A DNA stretch of 64,000 bases from a virus. Below are positions 46,023-53,107 of the stretch, piece by piece. The stretch is taken from IMG/VR virus record IMGVR_UViG_3300024999_000057, positions 38,670 through 102,669 of that record. The stretch is one strand, 5' to 3'. A program made the position numbers and the translations under genes. The stretch's first letter is position 1. Each line of letters starts with the position of its first letter. Below the pieces are notes generated by a model. That model made no database searches. It was given only the letters and a program-made list of their open reading frames with translations, and was not told the DNA's origin.

Positions 46023-46624
46023 TAGTAGGTGGTCACTTTGGAGATTTTTTCGGCCTTTGCTACTTCACGTGCCACGACCCTGCCTGTACCGCATCCGCTT
46101 CTAGCGGAGCATACAGACGCCGCAGAATTGTATGCGACTCGATTGGGGTGGTTGCTCGCAACTTCGCCCTGGATATCCACTCCGTAGAAAACAGGAGCCC
46201 CTCCAATAGTGAACCCCACAAACGCAAGGTCAGGTTTTCCATCTGCAGGTATCCAACTCCCTTCCGCGTAGCGAAGAACGCCGTAGTATGTGTGACCATC
46301 CTGGCCGTACCCCGATCCAACACAATCTACTGGGCAGTCAAACAACAAGACGTGTGGCTCCTCCCTTTCCTTGTAAGCAGCGACCGAGACCTCAAGCGGC
46401 ATCGACGTGGTGATCATCTGAGGAGAAAACGGGCGCCCGAAAGTAAGCTGCCCAACCCAGATCTTCCGGTGCTTGATCATGTCCGCAAGATCAGCGTCGT
46501 CCAATTCCCAGCACGACCAAGTTGTTCCTGCTTCATCGTCGCACCTGAGCGCAGGCAGATCCAGGTACTCGGGCTGATCCTTGCCTAAAATTATGTTCTG
46601 TCCTTTAAAACTTGTAGGTTTCAT
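46022..46624 (-). CDS. Conserved phage protein (200 aa)
   Basis: The first 90 residues ('MKPTSFKGQNIILGKDQPEY', 'DADLADMIKHRKIWVGQLTF', 'FSPQMITTSMP') match a short phage family that begins MKPT-F and contains 'I-L-V-G--PP--ST' elements, without known function. The C-terminal half has two Cys clusters ('DCPVDCVG', 'CSARSGCGTG') and seems to be a second domain. Start ATG with AAGGGGAAG. Confidence 0.65.
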   Translation of the reverse strand: MKPTSFKGQNIILGKDQPEYLDLPALRCDDEAGTTWSCWELDDADLADMIKHRKIWVGQLTFGRPFSPQMITTSMPLEVSVAAYKEREEPHVLLFDCPVDCVGSGYGQDGHTYYGVLRYAEGSWIPADGKPDLAFVGFTIGGAPVFYGVDIQGEVASNHPNRVAYNSAASVCSARSGCGTGRVVAREVAKAEKISKVTTY

Positions 46625-46626
46625 TT

Positions 46627-46722
46627 CTACTTCCCCTTAAACCTAAATTTTCCAACCTGATATCCGGCGAAGCCACCAATCAGGAGCCCCAGGGCCAATA
46701 TACAAGCGACCACGCTTTCCAT
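46627..46722 (-). CDS. Single-pass membrane mini-protein (31 aa)
   Basis: Begins MESVVACILALGLLIGG and ends 'GYQVGKFRFKGK'. ATG 46722 lies 4 nt after the TAA of the TPR gene; SD is weak. A short one-helix protein with a basic tail. Confidence 0.45.
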   Translation of the reverse strand: MESVVACILALGLLIGGFAGYQVGKFRFKGK

Positions 46723-46726
46723 ATGT

Positions 46727-47539
46727 CTAATCCCACGACGAGCTGCTGGAGCCAGAGTCAGAAGGGGAGCTGGAAACCGAAGGAGCGCTGTCTTCCCACG
46801 AAGATTTAGCCGCAGAAGATTTATCCTCCCAAGAAGAGACCTCCGGTTCACGCTCAACGACCCTCTCTTGAACGATGTGCTTCTCTTCGACCACCTTGTG
46901 AGCGTGGTCATGGGAGTTGGACAGCATCGAGCCGAGCACCACTCCAGTCAAAAGATCGTGACTACCGCCGTTGTTCACTACGGTGGTGTGGCTAGGAGCT
47001 ACGTAACCCGCGACAGGGGCAGGAGTAGAAACAGAAGGGACGTAAGCAGCCCTCGGTTGGTACGCCGGTCGATACTCGCGGGCCACAGGAGCGGCAAGAG
47101 GGCGCTGCACTGACGCTTTCTTCCTCCTGAAGTAGAAGAACGCTCCGACACCTCCACCAGCAATAAGCAGGAAGATCAGGAAGTTCCTGAGGAAGTGGCC
47201 CTCGATTGCCTCGATCTTCTTGGTTTGGGGCAGGAGGGCCTCTTGGAGGTTCTCGACGTTGCCTGATGACGCGAAGCTGAGGCTCGGATCGAGGCCCTTC
47301 GCCATATCCAGTGCGAGACTTGCCTTGTCCTGATTCCCGGCGCCTGCCTGCGCCTGAGCCATCGCGTAGTAGGCCTTAGCCGACTTCGGATGGTTCTGGA
47401 TGATGACAGTCAGACCTTGGACTGCAGCGGCGTAGTCTTGTTTCTTGATGAGCCCTTGGATCTGGTCGAAGGTGGCTTCAGCGTAAGCCGACGTGCTGAA
47501 GATCAGAAGTGCTGCGACTGCGAAAAACAATTTTCTCAT
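46727..47539 (-). CDS. Secreted/membrane TPR protein (270 aa)
   Basis: Signal peptide (MRKLFFAVAALLIFSTSAYA, cleavage after AYA), TPR-like helices (about 25-95: 'QGLIKKQDYAAAVQGL', 'HPKSAKAYYAMAQAQAGAG'), a membrane segment (about 120-138), then a Pro/Ala/Tyr linker, a Gly/Asn patch ('VVNNGG') and a Ser/Trp/Asp-rich end ('SSWED', 'SSSSSWD'). This architecture is bacterial in style and rare in phages; an envelope-modifying role (superinfection exclusion, membrane stress) is possible. RBS GGAGAGTAAA. Confidence 0.65.
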   Translation of the reverse strand: MRKLFFAVAALLIFSTSAYAEATFDQIQGLIKKQDYAAAVQGLTVIIQNHPKSAKAYYAMAQAQAGAGNQDKASLALDMAKGLDPSLSFASSGNVENLQEALLPQTKKIEAIEGHFLRNFLIFLLIAGGGVGAFFYFRRKKASVQRPLAAPVAREYRPAYQPRAAYVPSVSTPAPVAGYVAPSHTTVVNNGGSHDLLTGVVLGSMLSNSHDHAHKVVEEKHIVQERVVEREPEVSSWEDKSSAAKSSWEDSAPSVSSSPSDSGSSSSSWD

Positions 47540-47577
47540 TTTACTCTCCTTTGATTTAGCCCTGGTAGGGCTTTGGT

Positions 47578-47970
47578 TTACCTCATTGATTGAACCAAGT
47601 TGTGGCTGCAGTAGCCTTTCCGGGCCACGCTTCTAGCTTCGTTCCCACTGATGAAATGCCCACCCAAATCCCATTCTTGGATCAGGTCTCGCAAATAACC
47701 GTAACTGATTCCTAAAATATGAGCAGCGTCCCTTCTAGTGAATTTCTCAGAAGCCACCTGAATAACATCCTCTTTGGAAACACACCTTGGGCGGGGTCTG
47801 ACATCTGGGTACCAGTGCCCCATACCTAACATATTGATTACCCTACGAAAATGGTCCTCGGCAATCCCTAGTTTCCTAGCCGCTTCCCTCTGGTTCACCC
47901 CAGCCACACTCACACAGTCGGCGTAGGTGATCCCACAGAGAGGGAAGATGGTTCTGCTTGTTTTGGTCAC
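47578..47970 (-). CDS. HTH DNA-binding protein (130 aa)
   Basis: Two HTH-like motifs: 'NQREAARKLGIAEDHFRRVI' and 'TRRDAAHILGISYGYLRDLI' (about 25-45 and 78-98), like tandem MerR/excisionase-type helices. GTG 47970 with AAGGGG is preferred; TTG 47988 would add six residues. Possible transcription factor or homing-related DNA binder. Confidence 0.65.
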   Translation of the reverse strand: MTKTSRTIFPLCGITYADCVSVAGVNQREAARKLGIAEDHFRRVINMLGMGHWYPDVRPRPRCVSKEDVIQVASEKFTRRDAAHILGISYGYLRDLIQEWDLGGHFISGNEARSVARKGYCSHNLVQSMR

Positions 47971-47972
47971 AA

Positions 47973-48224
47973 TCAGATCCCCTTCCAAAAATAAAGCGGG
48001 ATTCCTACGATGAAACCCAGGAGCGCAAAGTTTGAGATGATGCCCTCAAGAGCCAGAAGCAGCCATAGAAAAACATTTTTCTTCCCGACTAGGACCATCG
48101 CCTCCTTGCCTTCTTGCACCCAGTTAAACCCGCGCCCGAGTGTCTTTTCCGCTGCATAGCGGAGCAGCAGCCCGACCGGAATCATCCCGATGATTATTAG
48201 CAAGCAAATTAAATAAACCGGCAT
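47973..48224 (-). CDS. Membrane protein (83 aa)
   Basis: Two hydrophobic segments at about 4-23 and 52-78 with a polar loop between ('GFNWVQEGKEAMVLVGKK'). Starts ATG after GGAGGTTTGA. Function unknown. Confidence 0.6.
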   Translation of the reverse strand: MPVYLICLLIIIGMIPVGLLLRYAAEKTLGRGFNWVQEGKEAMVLVGKKNVFLWLLLALEGIISNFALLGFIVGIPLYFWKGI

Positions 48225-48240
48225 TCAAACCTCCATTTCT

Positions 48241-48254
48241 ATTCAGATGTGAAT
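48241..48254 (-). promoter_or_regulatory. A-type palindrome in a small-gene leader
   Basis: Exact ATTCA-CATC-TGAAT (minus strand), 3 nt after the stop of the 47-aa gene, just before AGAAATGGAGG. Confidence 0.55.
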
Positions 48255-48257
48255 TTG

Positions 48258-48401
48258 TTAAAGTAAAAGGTCTTCCCTGAAGTCGTCCTTGAGGATGTCC
48301 TTTTTGAGTTCTAGGTAACGCCAGAACTCGCCTGAGTTCATTGCCATCAACAAATCTGCTCGGTTAAAAGCTTCAACTATTTTGGTGTTCAACAGAAACA
48401 T
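48258..48401 (-). CDS. Hypothetical mini-protein (47 aa)
   Basis: 47 residues from MFLLNTKIVEAFN to 'DDFREDLLL'; helical. ATG overlaps the preceding gene's stop region (TAGGCGATG). Function unknown; too short for a domain match. Confidence 0.5.
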   Translation of the reverse strand: MFLLNTKIVEAFNRADLLMAMNSGEFWRYLELKKDILKDDFREDLLL

Positions 48402-48404
48402 CGC

Positions 48405-48713
48405 CTACTCCCATTCCAACTTGATGTCTTGAGTCCCGCAGCCAGAGTGCTCCAGTAGGAAGTCCGTCATTCCTGGAAACCCACCCCACCAGCCTCCTCC
48501 TGCGTTCCTCCCAAGCTTAATCCTTTCACCACATCTGGTGCAGCGGAGGTAGACGTACTCCTGATCGCGGAGCAGCGGGACATCCCCACATTCCTCGCAG
48601 AGGTATTCCTGCTTCACCTGGCCTGTAACCACCGGGCAATCCTTGTCACCGTACTTGCAGCCATGGCGGGTGCAGCAGTGAGTTGTGTGGACTCCAATTT
48701 TATCTGGTTTCAT
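48405..48713 (-). CDS. Zinc-ribbon protein (102 aa)
   Basis: Several Cys pairs: 'HCCTRHGC', 'YLCEECGDV' and 'LRCTRCGERI', plus 'SGCGTQD'. ATG 48713 with GGAGGAATAAAA is preferred over an upstream start. 'LRCTRCGERIKLG' is a typical ribbon knuckle. Possibly binds two zincs. Confidence 0.7.
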   Translation of the reverse strand: MKPDKIGVHTTHCCTRHGCKYGDKDCPVVTGQVKQEYLCEECGDVPLLRDQEYVYLRCTRCGERIKLGRNAGGGWWGGFPGMTDFLLEHSGCGTQDIKLEWE

Positions 48714-48715
48714 TT

Positions 48716-48780
48716 TTATTCCTCCCTTCGAATCTCGTATTTCACCATCCAGGTTGGATCTTTTCAAATTTAATTGCCAT
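48716..48780 (-). pseudogene. Frameshifted remnant of a short phage protein
   Basis: AAGGAGCCAACAATG opens MAIKFEKIQPGW and stops; a one-base shift continues 'MVKYEIRREE' to a TAA next to the following SD. 'MAIKFEKI-PGM' is the standard opening of a widespread phage protein of about 55-60 residues, so this is probably a truncated, frame-broken copy or a one-base sequence error. Confidence 0.4.
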
Positions 48781-48790
48781 TGTTGGCTCC

Positions 48791-49084
48791 TTATTTGTAC
48801 CTCACGACTGGTTCTGCAGCATCCTCTTGACACTTCATCGGTATTAAAGATTGTCCCTCTCGCATCACCTGAATCCCGGTCACGTTGTCCTCGAAGCCGT
48901 AATTACCGTTATCGACTCTACTAGTGACCGCCAGAAATTGTAAGCCGAATTTGCAGAACGGCCTAACGAAAATTGTAGCTTGTGTGCCTCCTCTTTCGTC
49001 ACCTACTCGACGAACCTCAGTCCCTGCCTGAGCAACTCCAGTGCCGAGGCACCAGATTATAAAAGCTGCTGCGAAAATTCTCAT
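48791..49084 (-). CDS. Secreted protein (97 aa)
   Basis: Signal peptide MRIFAAAFIIWCLGTGVAQA (cut after AQA). The mature 77 residues contain 'ATIFVRPFCKFGLQFLA' and two Cys (42, 84 region) that could form a disulfide in the periplasm. RBS GGAGGAGAAG. Unknown function; could modify the envelope after infection. Confidence 0.65.
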   Translation of the reverse strand: MRIFAAAFIIWCLGTGVAQAGTEVRRVGDERGGTQATIFVRPFCKFGLQFLAVTSRVDNGNYGFEDNVTGIQVMREGQSLIPMKCQEDAAEPVVRYK

Positions 49085-49094
49085 CTTCTCCTCC

Positions 49095-51107
49095 TTATTC
49101 CGCCGCTTTAATATTCAGCAGCGGCCTGATGTGGTCGATCACACTCACGGTGACTCCCTCCTGCTTTGCCAGCACGTAATTGATGTCCTTGTAGGCGGCG
49201 GGCGCCTCATCCAGGATTGAGCGGTTGGTGGAGCAGATGATGCCTTGCATCCCGTCCTTGAACTCCTGATAATCCAGCGTCTTCTTCGCTTGGTTCCTTC
49301 CCATGACCCTACCGCAGCCGTGAGATGCCGAGGAGAGATAATAGGACTCGCCCAAGCCTTCCGTGATGTACACGCCATCTCGCATGTTGGCTGGGATCAC
49401 ACCAAGCTGCCCCAGGTCCGCAGGAGTCGCTCCTTTGCGGTGCAGGACGCCCTCAGGAGTTACGACGGCGTGATTGTGGTTCTCGTTGATGACGCGGTTC
49501 GCTAACTGGTTAGGGTGCAGCCCTAGGCATTGTAGCACTTGGGTCATCATCCGCAGCCGATTCTCCAGTGCCCACTCCAGAGCGAAATTCATGTCCTGAA
49601 GATAAGCCTGTCCAAGCTCAGACTCCAGAGGGAACAACCGGCCCTTCTTCATGTACCAACCGCCGATTGTATGGCCTACGTTCCTGGACCCCGAGTGAAT
49701 CGTGACGCAGAGGTTGCCCTTCTGGTTCTCGCCAAGCTCTATGAAATGATTTCCGCCACCTAGCGTTCCGAGTTGGGTGCCAACTTTAGCCTGGACTCGC
49801 TGGTGCGTGTTAACATCCATCACGTCTGAAAACAGCACCCAATCGTAGCCTTGGTCCTTTGTATGTGAGGAGAACCCCGTAGGAATCACCTTCAGGATGT
49901 CGTTGTAGATGCCTCGGAGGGTAGTCACGCTCGCAGCCTTGATGCCTGTGTCTAACGAGCACATTCCACAGTTTCCAGTGATAAAAATCTTGTTGTTGCG
50001 CCTAGCTACGAAATATCCCGAAGGAACCGTGAAGCAATATTCTTTACCGTCTTGAGACGACACGAAGTTAATCGCCTCGTTTTTGGTTAGTCCCACATAC
50101 TCGTTTTTGGTTTTGTAAACCCACCAAGTTGAGTTCCAATCTTTCCCCTCGTAAGAGTGGCAGTGTATGCCAGTTCTGGCCCCCGCCACCGTAAAGGCAT
50201 ACTGAATTAAATCCGCATTTTGCTTGCAAGTAGCGGAAAAAGCTTCGTGCTCACCCACTGTACCATCCCAATGCAAACATTCTTCTGCAATAATTCTGAG
50301 TTGCGCTTCGCTACTTGCCCAGAAAATAGACAGGTCCTTAGTGACTCGATAGTCCCTGAAGTATATGTAGGTGCTGCCATCCACACCTACGGTTAACTCG
50401 TAATTTATTCCCGCCTGGTTAAGCAGTTCCTGGGCTCTAATTATTTTCCTCTCTTTTCTGAAGTGTAGTTCAGTGGTGCCTTGCTTTCTTATGTGCCCAT
50501 CCGCACTCACCATGACAATTACCCTGAGGATAGCATCAGTCATATCCAAATCAGGATTACTTAATTTGAACGTGGTTTTTATTCCGCCTTGTAGTCCTTT
50601 ACCTAGAGACCTGTGCTTTTCCACTAGTTCTTTAGTTGCATACACTTTGGGCTTATACCCCCGCGACTTGTATCCATGCCAGAACAGCACCTTGTGACCC
50701 GAAGACAGCATTTGATCCATGCCATCCTTGTGCCACAGATGGTAGAAGCCCTCTGATGGTTGCACCACATAACGCTGGGGTACTACAAACGATGCTTCAT
50801 CGGTAGTCGGGTTGTACTGAAGTACCTCGCCACCCCCGTATTCTGAAATTTTAACCCAACCACTAGGAGACAAAAACTCAGTGTCCTTATCAAGGCACCC
50901 GATATCGTATCCGACGAAAGAAGGAGAGATCATCCCCTCTAAAAGAGCGACTCCTCCAATCGGCAGGTCGTAACCTGCATGGACATCCGGCATGATCGCC
51001 AGCTTCTTCAGGCAATCCAATTCCAGTACATCAAAAATCTGCTGCTGAGCAGACTGCTCAATTTCCTCCAGTGGAACCGTCGAGAACAACCTGTTGAGCT
51101 TGCTCAT
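49095..51107 (-). CDS. rtcB: RtcB-type RNA ligase precursor interrupted by an intein (670 aa)
   Basis: GTP- and Mn-dependent ligase for 3'-phosphate and 5'-OH RNA ends (repair of cleaved tRNA). Residues 1-70 and 380-670 form a 361-residue mature protein: 'AIMPDVHAGYDLPIGGVAL', 'FVGYDIG', then after the intein 'CGMCSLDTG', 'LGTLGGGNHFIELG', 'TIHSGSRNVGH', 'HNHAVVTPEGVLHRKGATPA', and 'SHGCGRVMGRNQAKKT' with His and guanylylated-His regions. Joining 'VGYDIG' to 'CGMCS' restores the family hallmark. The intein must splice for activity. Somewhat shorter than bacterial RtcB (about 400). Confidence 0.93.
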   Translation of the reverse strand: MSKLNRLFSTVPLEEIEQSAQQQIFDVLELDCLKKLAIMPDVHAGYDLPIGGVALLEGMISPSFVGYDIGCLDKDTEFLSPSGWVKISEYGGGEVLQYNPTTDEASFVVPQRYVVQPSEGFYHLWHKDGMDQMLSSGHKVLFWHGYKSRGYKPKVYATKELVEKHRSLGKGLQGGIKTTFKLSNPDLDMTDAILRVIVMVSADGHIRKQGTTELHFRKERKIIRAQELLNQAGINYELTVGVDGSTYIYFRDYRVTKDLSIFWASSEAQLRIIAEECLHWDGTVGEHEAFSATCKQNADLIQYAFTVAGARTGIHCHSYEGKDWNSTWWVYKTKNEYVGLTKNEAINFVSSQDGKEYCFTVPSGYFVARRNNKIFITGNCGMCSLDTGIKAASVTTLRGIYNDILKVIPTGFSSHTKDQGYDWVLFSDVMDVNTHQRVQAKVGTQLGTLGGGNHFIELGENQKGNLCVTIHSGSRNVGHTIGGWYMKKGRLFPLESELGQAYLQDMNFALEWALENRLRMMTQVLQCLGLHPNQLANRVINENHNHAVVTPEGVLHRKGATPADLGQLGVIPANMRDGVYITEGLGESYYLSSASHGCGRVMGRNQAKKTLDYQEFKDGMQGIICSTNRSILDEAPAAYKDINYVLAKQEGVTVSVIDHIRPLLNIKAAE
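49971..50897 (-). mobile_element. Intein (309 aa) in RtcB with LAGLIDADG-like endonuclease
   Basis: Residues 71-379. Block A starts 'CLDKDTEFLSPSGWVK'; block B 'MLSSGHKVLFW' supplies the conserved His; the end 'FFVARRNNKIFITGN' before Cys380 is block F/G, with the usual penultimate His replaced by Gly. The centre has 'VIVMVSADGHI' and 'LRIIAEECLHWDGTV', spaced as the two motifs of a LAGLIDADG homing endonuclease but degenerate. The +1 Cys is the metal-binding Cys of RtcB, the typical intein insertion point. Confidence 0.9.
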
Positions 51108-51123
51108 TTTCTCCTCCTTTAAA

Positions 51124-51137
51124 ATTCACTTCTGAAT
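51124..51137 (-). promoter_or_regulatory. A-type palindrome before rtcB
   Basis: Exact ATTCA-GAAG-TGAAT (minus strand) 6 nt upstream of the AAAGGAGG of rtcB, and just after the terminator of the regulator gene. Confidence 0.6.
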
Positions 51138-51146
51138 TCCTACTCC

Positions 51147-51181
51147 AAAAGGAAGCGGCCCACAAAGAACCGCTCCCTTCC
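51147..51181 (-). terminator. Intrinsic terminator after the first MarR-like gene
   Basis: Minus-strand stem GGAAGGGAGCGG / CCGCTTCC with a two-base bulge and 11-nt loop, followed by TTTTGG. Confidence 0.75.
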
Positions 51182-51183
51182 AA

Positions 51184-51540
51184 TCAACCCTCAATAATGT
51201 CCGAGATCTCCTTCAGAACCTTCTTACCTTTAGGAGTCAGGTAAACCGCGTTCGCCTTCCGGTCGAAGGTATCGGGGCGCTGTTCGACCAACTCGTAACC
51301 CGCTTTCCTCTTAGCTCCCGTCTCGGATTCCACCAGGTAGACCGAAAGTTTTTTCACGTTTCGAGAAACGGTGCCTTGCGGCCACCCAAGTTTATCCGCT
51401 ATTTTCGGCTGGGTGATCCCATCCTCCTCAGCTATCGCTAAGAGCAGCATGACGTGCTGCAGCGGAAGTTCAGCGAAAATTTGCTCCAGCACATGCTGCG
51501 ACTTCTTGAATTTCATGAGACCCTTAGTTAAGCCAGCCAT
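51184..51540 (-). CDS. MarR-like winged-HTH regulator A (118 aa)
   Basis: Helices then 'PLQHVMLLLAIAEEDGITQP', 'KIADKLGWPQGTVSRNVKKL' (recognition helix), and wing 'AKRKAGYELVEQ...AVYLTPKGKKVLKEI', the canonical end 'LTPKG'. Transcription regulator, probably dimeric and binding palindromic DNA. Paralogue of the next gene upstream (116 aa). A-type-like palindromes lie between the two genes. RBS AGGAGGTAAACG. Confidence 0.8.
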   Translation of the reverse strand: MAGLTKGLMKFKKSQHVLEQIFAELPLQHVMLLLAIAEEDGITQPKIADKLGWPQGTVSRNVKKLSVYLVESETGAKRKAGYELVEQRPDTFDRKANAVYLTPKGKKVLKEISDIIEG

Positions 51541-51581
51541 TTCGTTTACCTCCTTGTTTATTTGGTATTTTTAAGTTAGCA

Positions 51582-51613
51582 ATTCAAATTAGAATTTGCA
51601 TTCGATTGTGAAT
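51582..51613 (-). promoter_or_regulatory. Pair of near-A-type palindromes between two regulator genes
   Basis: ATTCA-AATT-AGAAT (51582-51595) and ATTCG-ATTG-TGAAT (51600-51613), each one base off consensus, 4 nt apart. Placement upstream of regulator A is what an autoregulatory operator would show. Confidence 0.5.
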
Positions 51614-51631
51614 TGCCTAGCTTAAAAATTT

Positions 51632-51982
51632 TTAGGCTGAGGTTTTAGCCATCAGCTCCTTGAAAATCTTTTTACCCTTGACGGATAGAACCACTACGCG
51701 CTCCCGTCGATTCCCCAAACTGACCTGCAGGCGAATCAACCCAAATCCCATTTTTATGGCCTTTCCTGCCCCGTTGTGGCCTACATAAGCAGGACCCAAT
51801 AACCGCAGCATCTTGGTCAGGGTACATCTGCCAATTCGAGAAAGGTCCTTAAGTTCCGAGATCGTAATGCCCTCGTTTTCAGCCACTAGCAGAAATAAGG
51901 CCGCAAATGCTGGCGAAATGCCCTTGATTCTCTCCTTGACCAACTCCTGGAACTGCTCCGCATGATCAGGGTCGAGAGTCAT
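51632..51982 (-). CDS. MarR-like winged-HTH regulator B (116 aa)
   Basis: ATG 51982 with GGAGGCGAA is preferred, giving 116 aa, nearly equal to regulator A. 'AFAALFLLVAENEGITISEL', 'DLSRIGRCTLTKMLRLLGPA' (HTH) and 'VLSVKGKKIFKELMAK' (the LTPKG-like end) align with it. Likely paralogue by tandem duplication. Probably regulates phage operons. Confidence 0.75.
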   Translation of the reverse strand: MTLDPDHAEQFQELVKERIKGISPAFAALFLLVAENEGITISELKDLSRIGRCTLTKMLRLLGPAYVGHNGAGKAIKMGFGLIRLQVSLGNRRERVVVLSVKGKKIFKELMAKTSA

Positions 51983-52091
51983 TTCGCCTCCGCTTTTGGT
52001 ATCCATCCATTTGTGATTAAGAATACACATCTGCTTCGGAGGTGTCAAGTGGTTTCATTCAGATTTTCAAAACAAGGAGGTTCGAAATGTC

Positions 52092-52793
52092 CTACGCTTG
52101 CTTGGGAGGGCGCAGCCCGCACGAATTCTTCTCGGGGCAAAACCCAAGCGCCAGACATTTGGGACCAGCACCCTTGAATAAAACTGGGTGCACCTCCAGG
52201 CAAATCTGAAGCATCTGATTTGCTACCTCTCGAATCTCCCACTGAGCTTTAGAGCAGCAGCGCTCTCCGAAGAAGTGAAGCAACTGTCTTGCATTCATCG
52301 TCACCAGCAGTTGGGTCGCTGTAGCTTGTGGTAGGATGTAGCGGGCGTCTTCGGGAGGAACTCCTTGGTCCAGTAGGTCGAGGTAGGCGCGGTGGGCGTA
52401 GTCCAGAATCTTCTCTACGCTTATCGGAAATGGTATCCTGATATTCACCCGCCGCCCCTTGATCTTCTCAGGAACCACCACCTTGAAATTCTCTCCGACC
52501 TTCGTGTACCTCCCGGATTTGACTGAATATGAAGTTCCAACTTTGTGCCTCACCATCTGAGTCTCAGTCACGCGGCTGATCCCAGAAACTCCGAAGGTCA
52601 CCGAGAAGTGCTCCGCGATTGACTGGTGCCCGTAGCCCATGACCTGATCCATAATCGCCTCGTCGCCATCAAAGGGCTCTAAGATTTCAGCCACAGTTTT
52701 GGTCGAGGTGCAGAGTCTAGCGGCTTTAGCAGGAACCATCCGGTCCTCGGTGCAGGTCACCAGGACCACCTCAGGTTTTACTTGCTCGATCAT
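52092..52793 (-). CDS. thyX: FAD-dependent thymidylate synthase (ThyX, 233 aa)
   Basis: Converts dUMP to dTMP with FAD, NADPH and methylene-tetrahydrofolate. Signature RHRX7S appears as 'VRHKVGTSYSVKSGRY' (third Arg is Lys). Other family parts: 'LVTCTEDRMVPAKAARLC', 'GHQSIAEHFSVTFGVSG', 'DARYILPQATATQLLVTMNA', 'HFFGERCCSKAQWEIRE'. ATG 52793 overlaps the upstream stop. Works with dUTPase and NrdD; shows the phage carries its own TMP route. Confidence 0.93.
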   Translation of the reverse strand: MIEQVKPEVVLVTCTEDRMVPAKAARLCTSTKTVAEILEPFDGDEAIMDQVMGYGHQSIAEHFSVTFGVSGISRVTETQMVRHKVGTSYSVKSGRYTKVGENFKVVVPEKIKGRRVNIRIPFPISVEKILDYAHRAYLDLLDQGVPPEDARYILPQATATQLLVTMNARQLLHFFGERCCSKAQWEIREVANQMLQICLEVHPVLFKGAGPKCLALGFCPEKNSCGLRPPKQA

Positions 52794-53074
52794 GCAGCCA
52801 TCTCCTCTACCACAACTCCCGTCGAACTCCACTCACGATCATCCGAGCCGATTTCGTAGTTCATGTCAATCCACTTCTTGAATCGTGCTGCGAGGATTTC
52901 TCCGAAGTGGTGCATCAAAATCCGCTGGCCTATTTGTACCGGGTGCTGGGTGTTGAATGGCTTCTTCGCCTGTTCCACCAGCGAAGGCCCATACAATCTG
53001 ATTTCCCAGTGGGTGTCTTCGTACTTGATCAACTTTTTTATCTCGTCTGCAAATCTCCACACTTCGATGTGCAT
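52790..53074 (-). CDS. Hypothetical protein (94 aa)
   Basis: Soluble protein with 'RLYGPSLVEQAKKPFNTQHP' and 'HHFGEILAARFKKWIDMNY'. Four-nt ATGA overlap with thyX. RBS GGAGGAAGTAA. No domain recognised. Confidence 0.6.
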   Translation of the reverse strand: MHIEVWRFADEIKKLIKYEDTHWEIRLYGPSLVEQAKKPFNTQHPVQIGQRILMHHFGEILAARFKKWIDMNYEIGSDDREWSSTGVVVEEMAA

Positions 53075-53088
53075 TTACTTCCTCCTAG

Positions 53089-53102
53089 ATTCAGATGTGA
53101 AT
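53089..53102 (-). promoter_or_regulatory. A-type palindrome before the 94-aa/thyX pair
   Basis: Exact ATTCA-CATC-TGAAT (minus strand), then CTAGGAGGAAG. Confidence 0.6.
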
Positions 53103-53107
53103 TCCAT

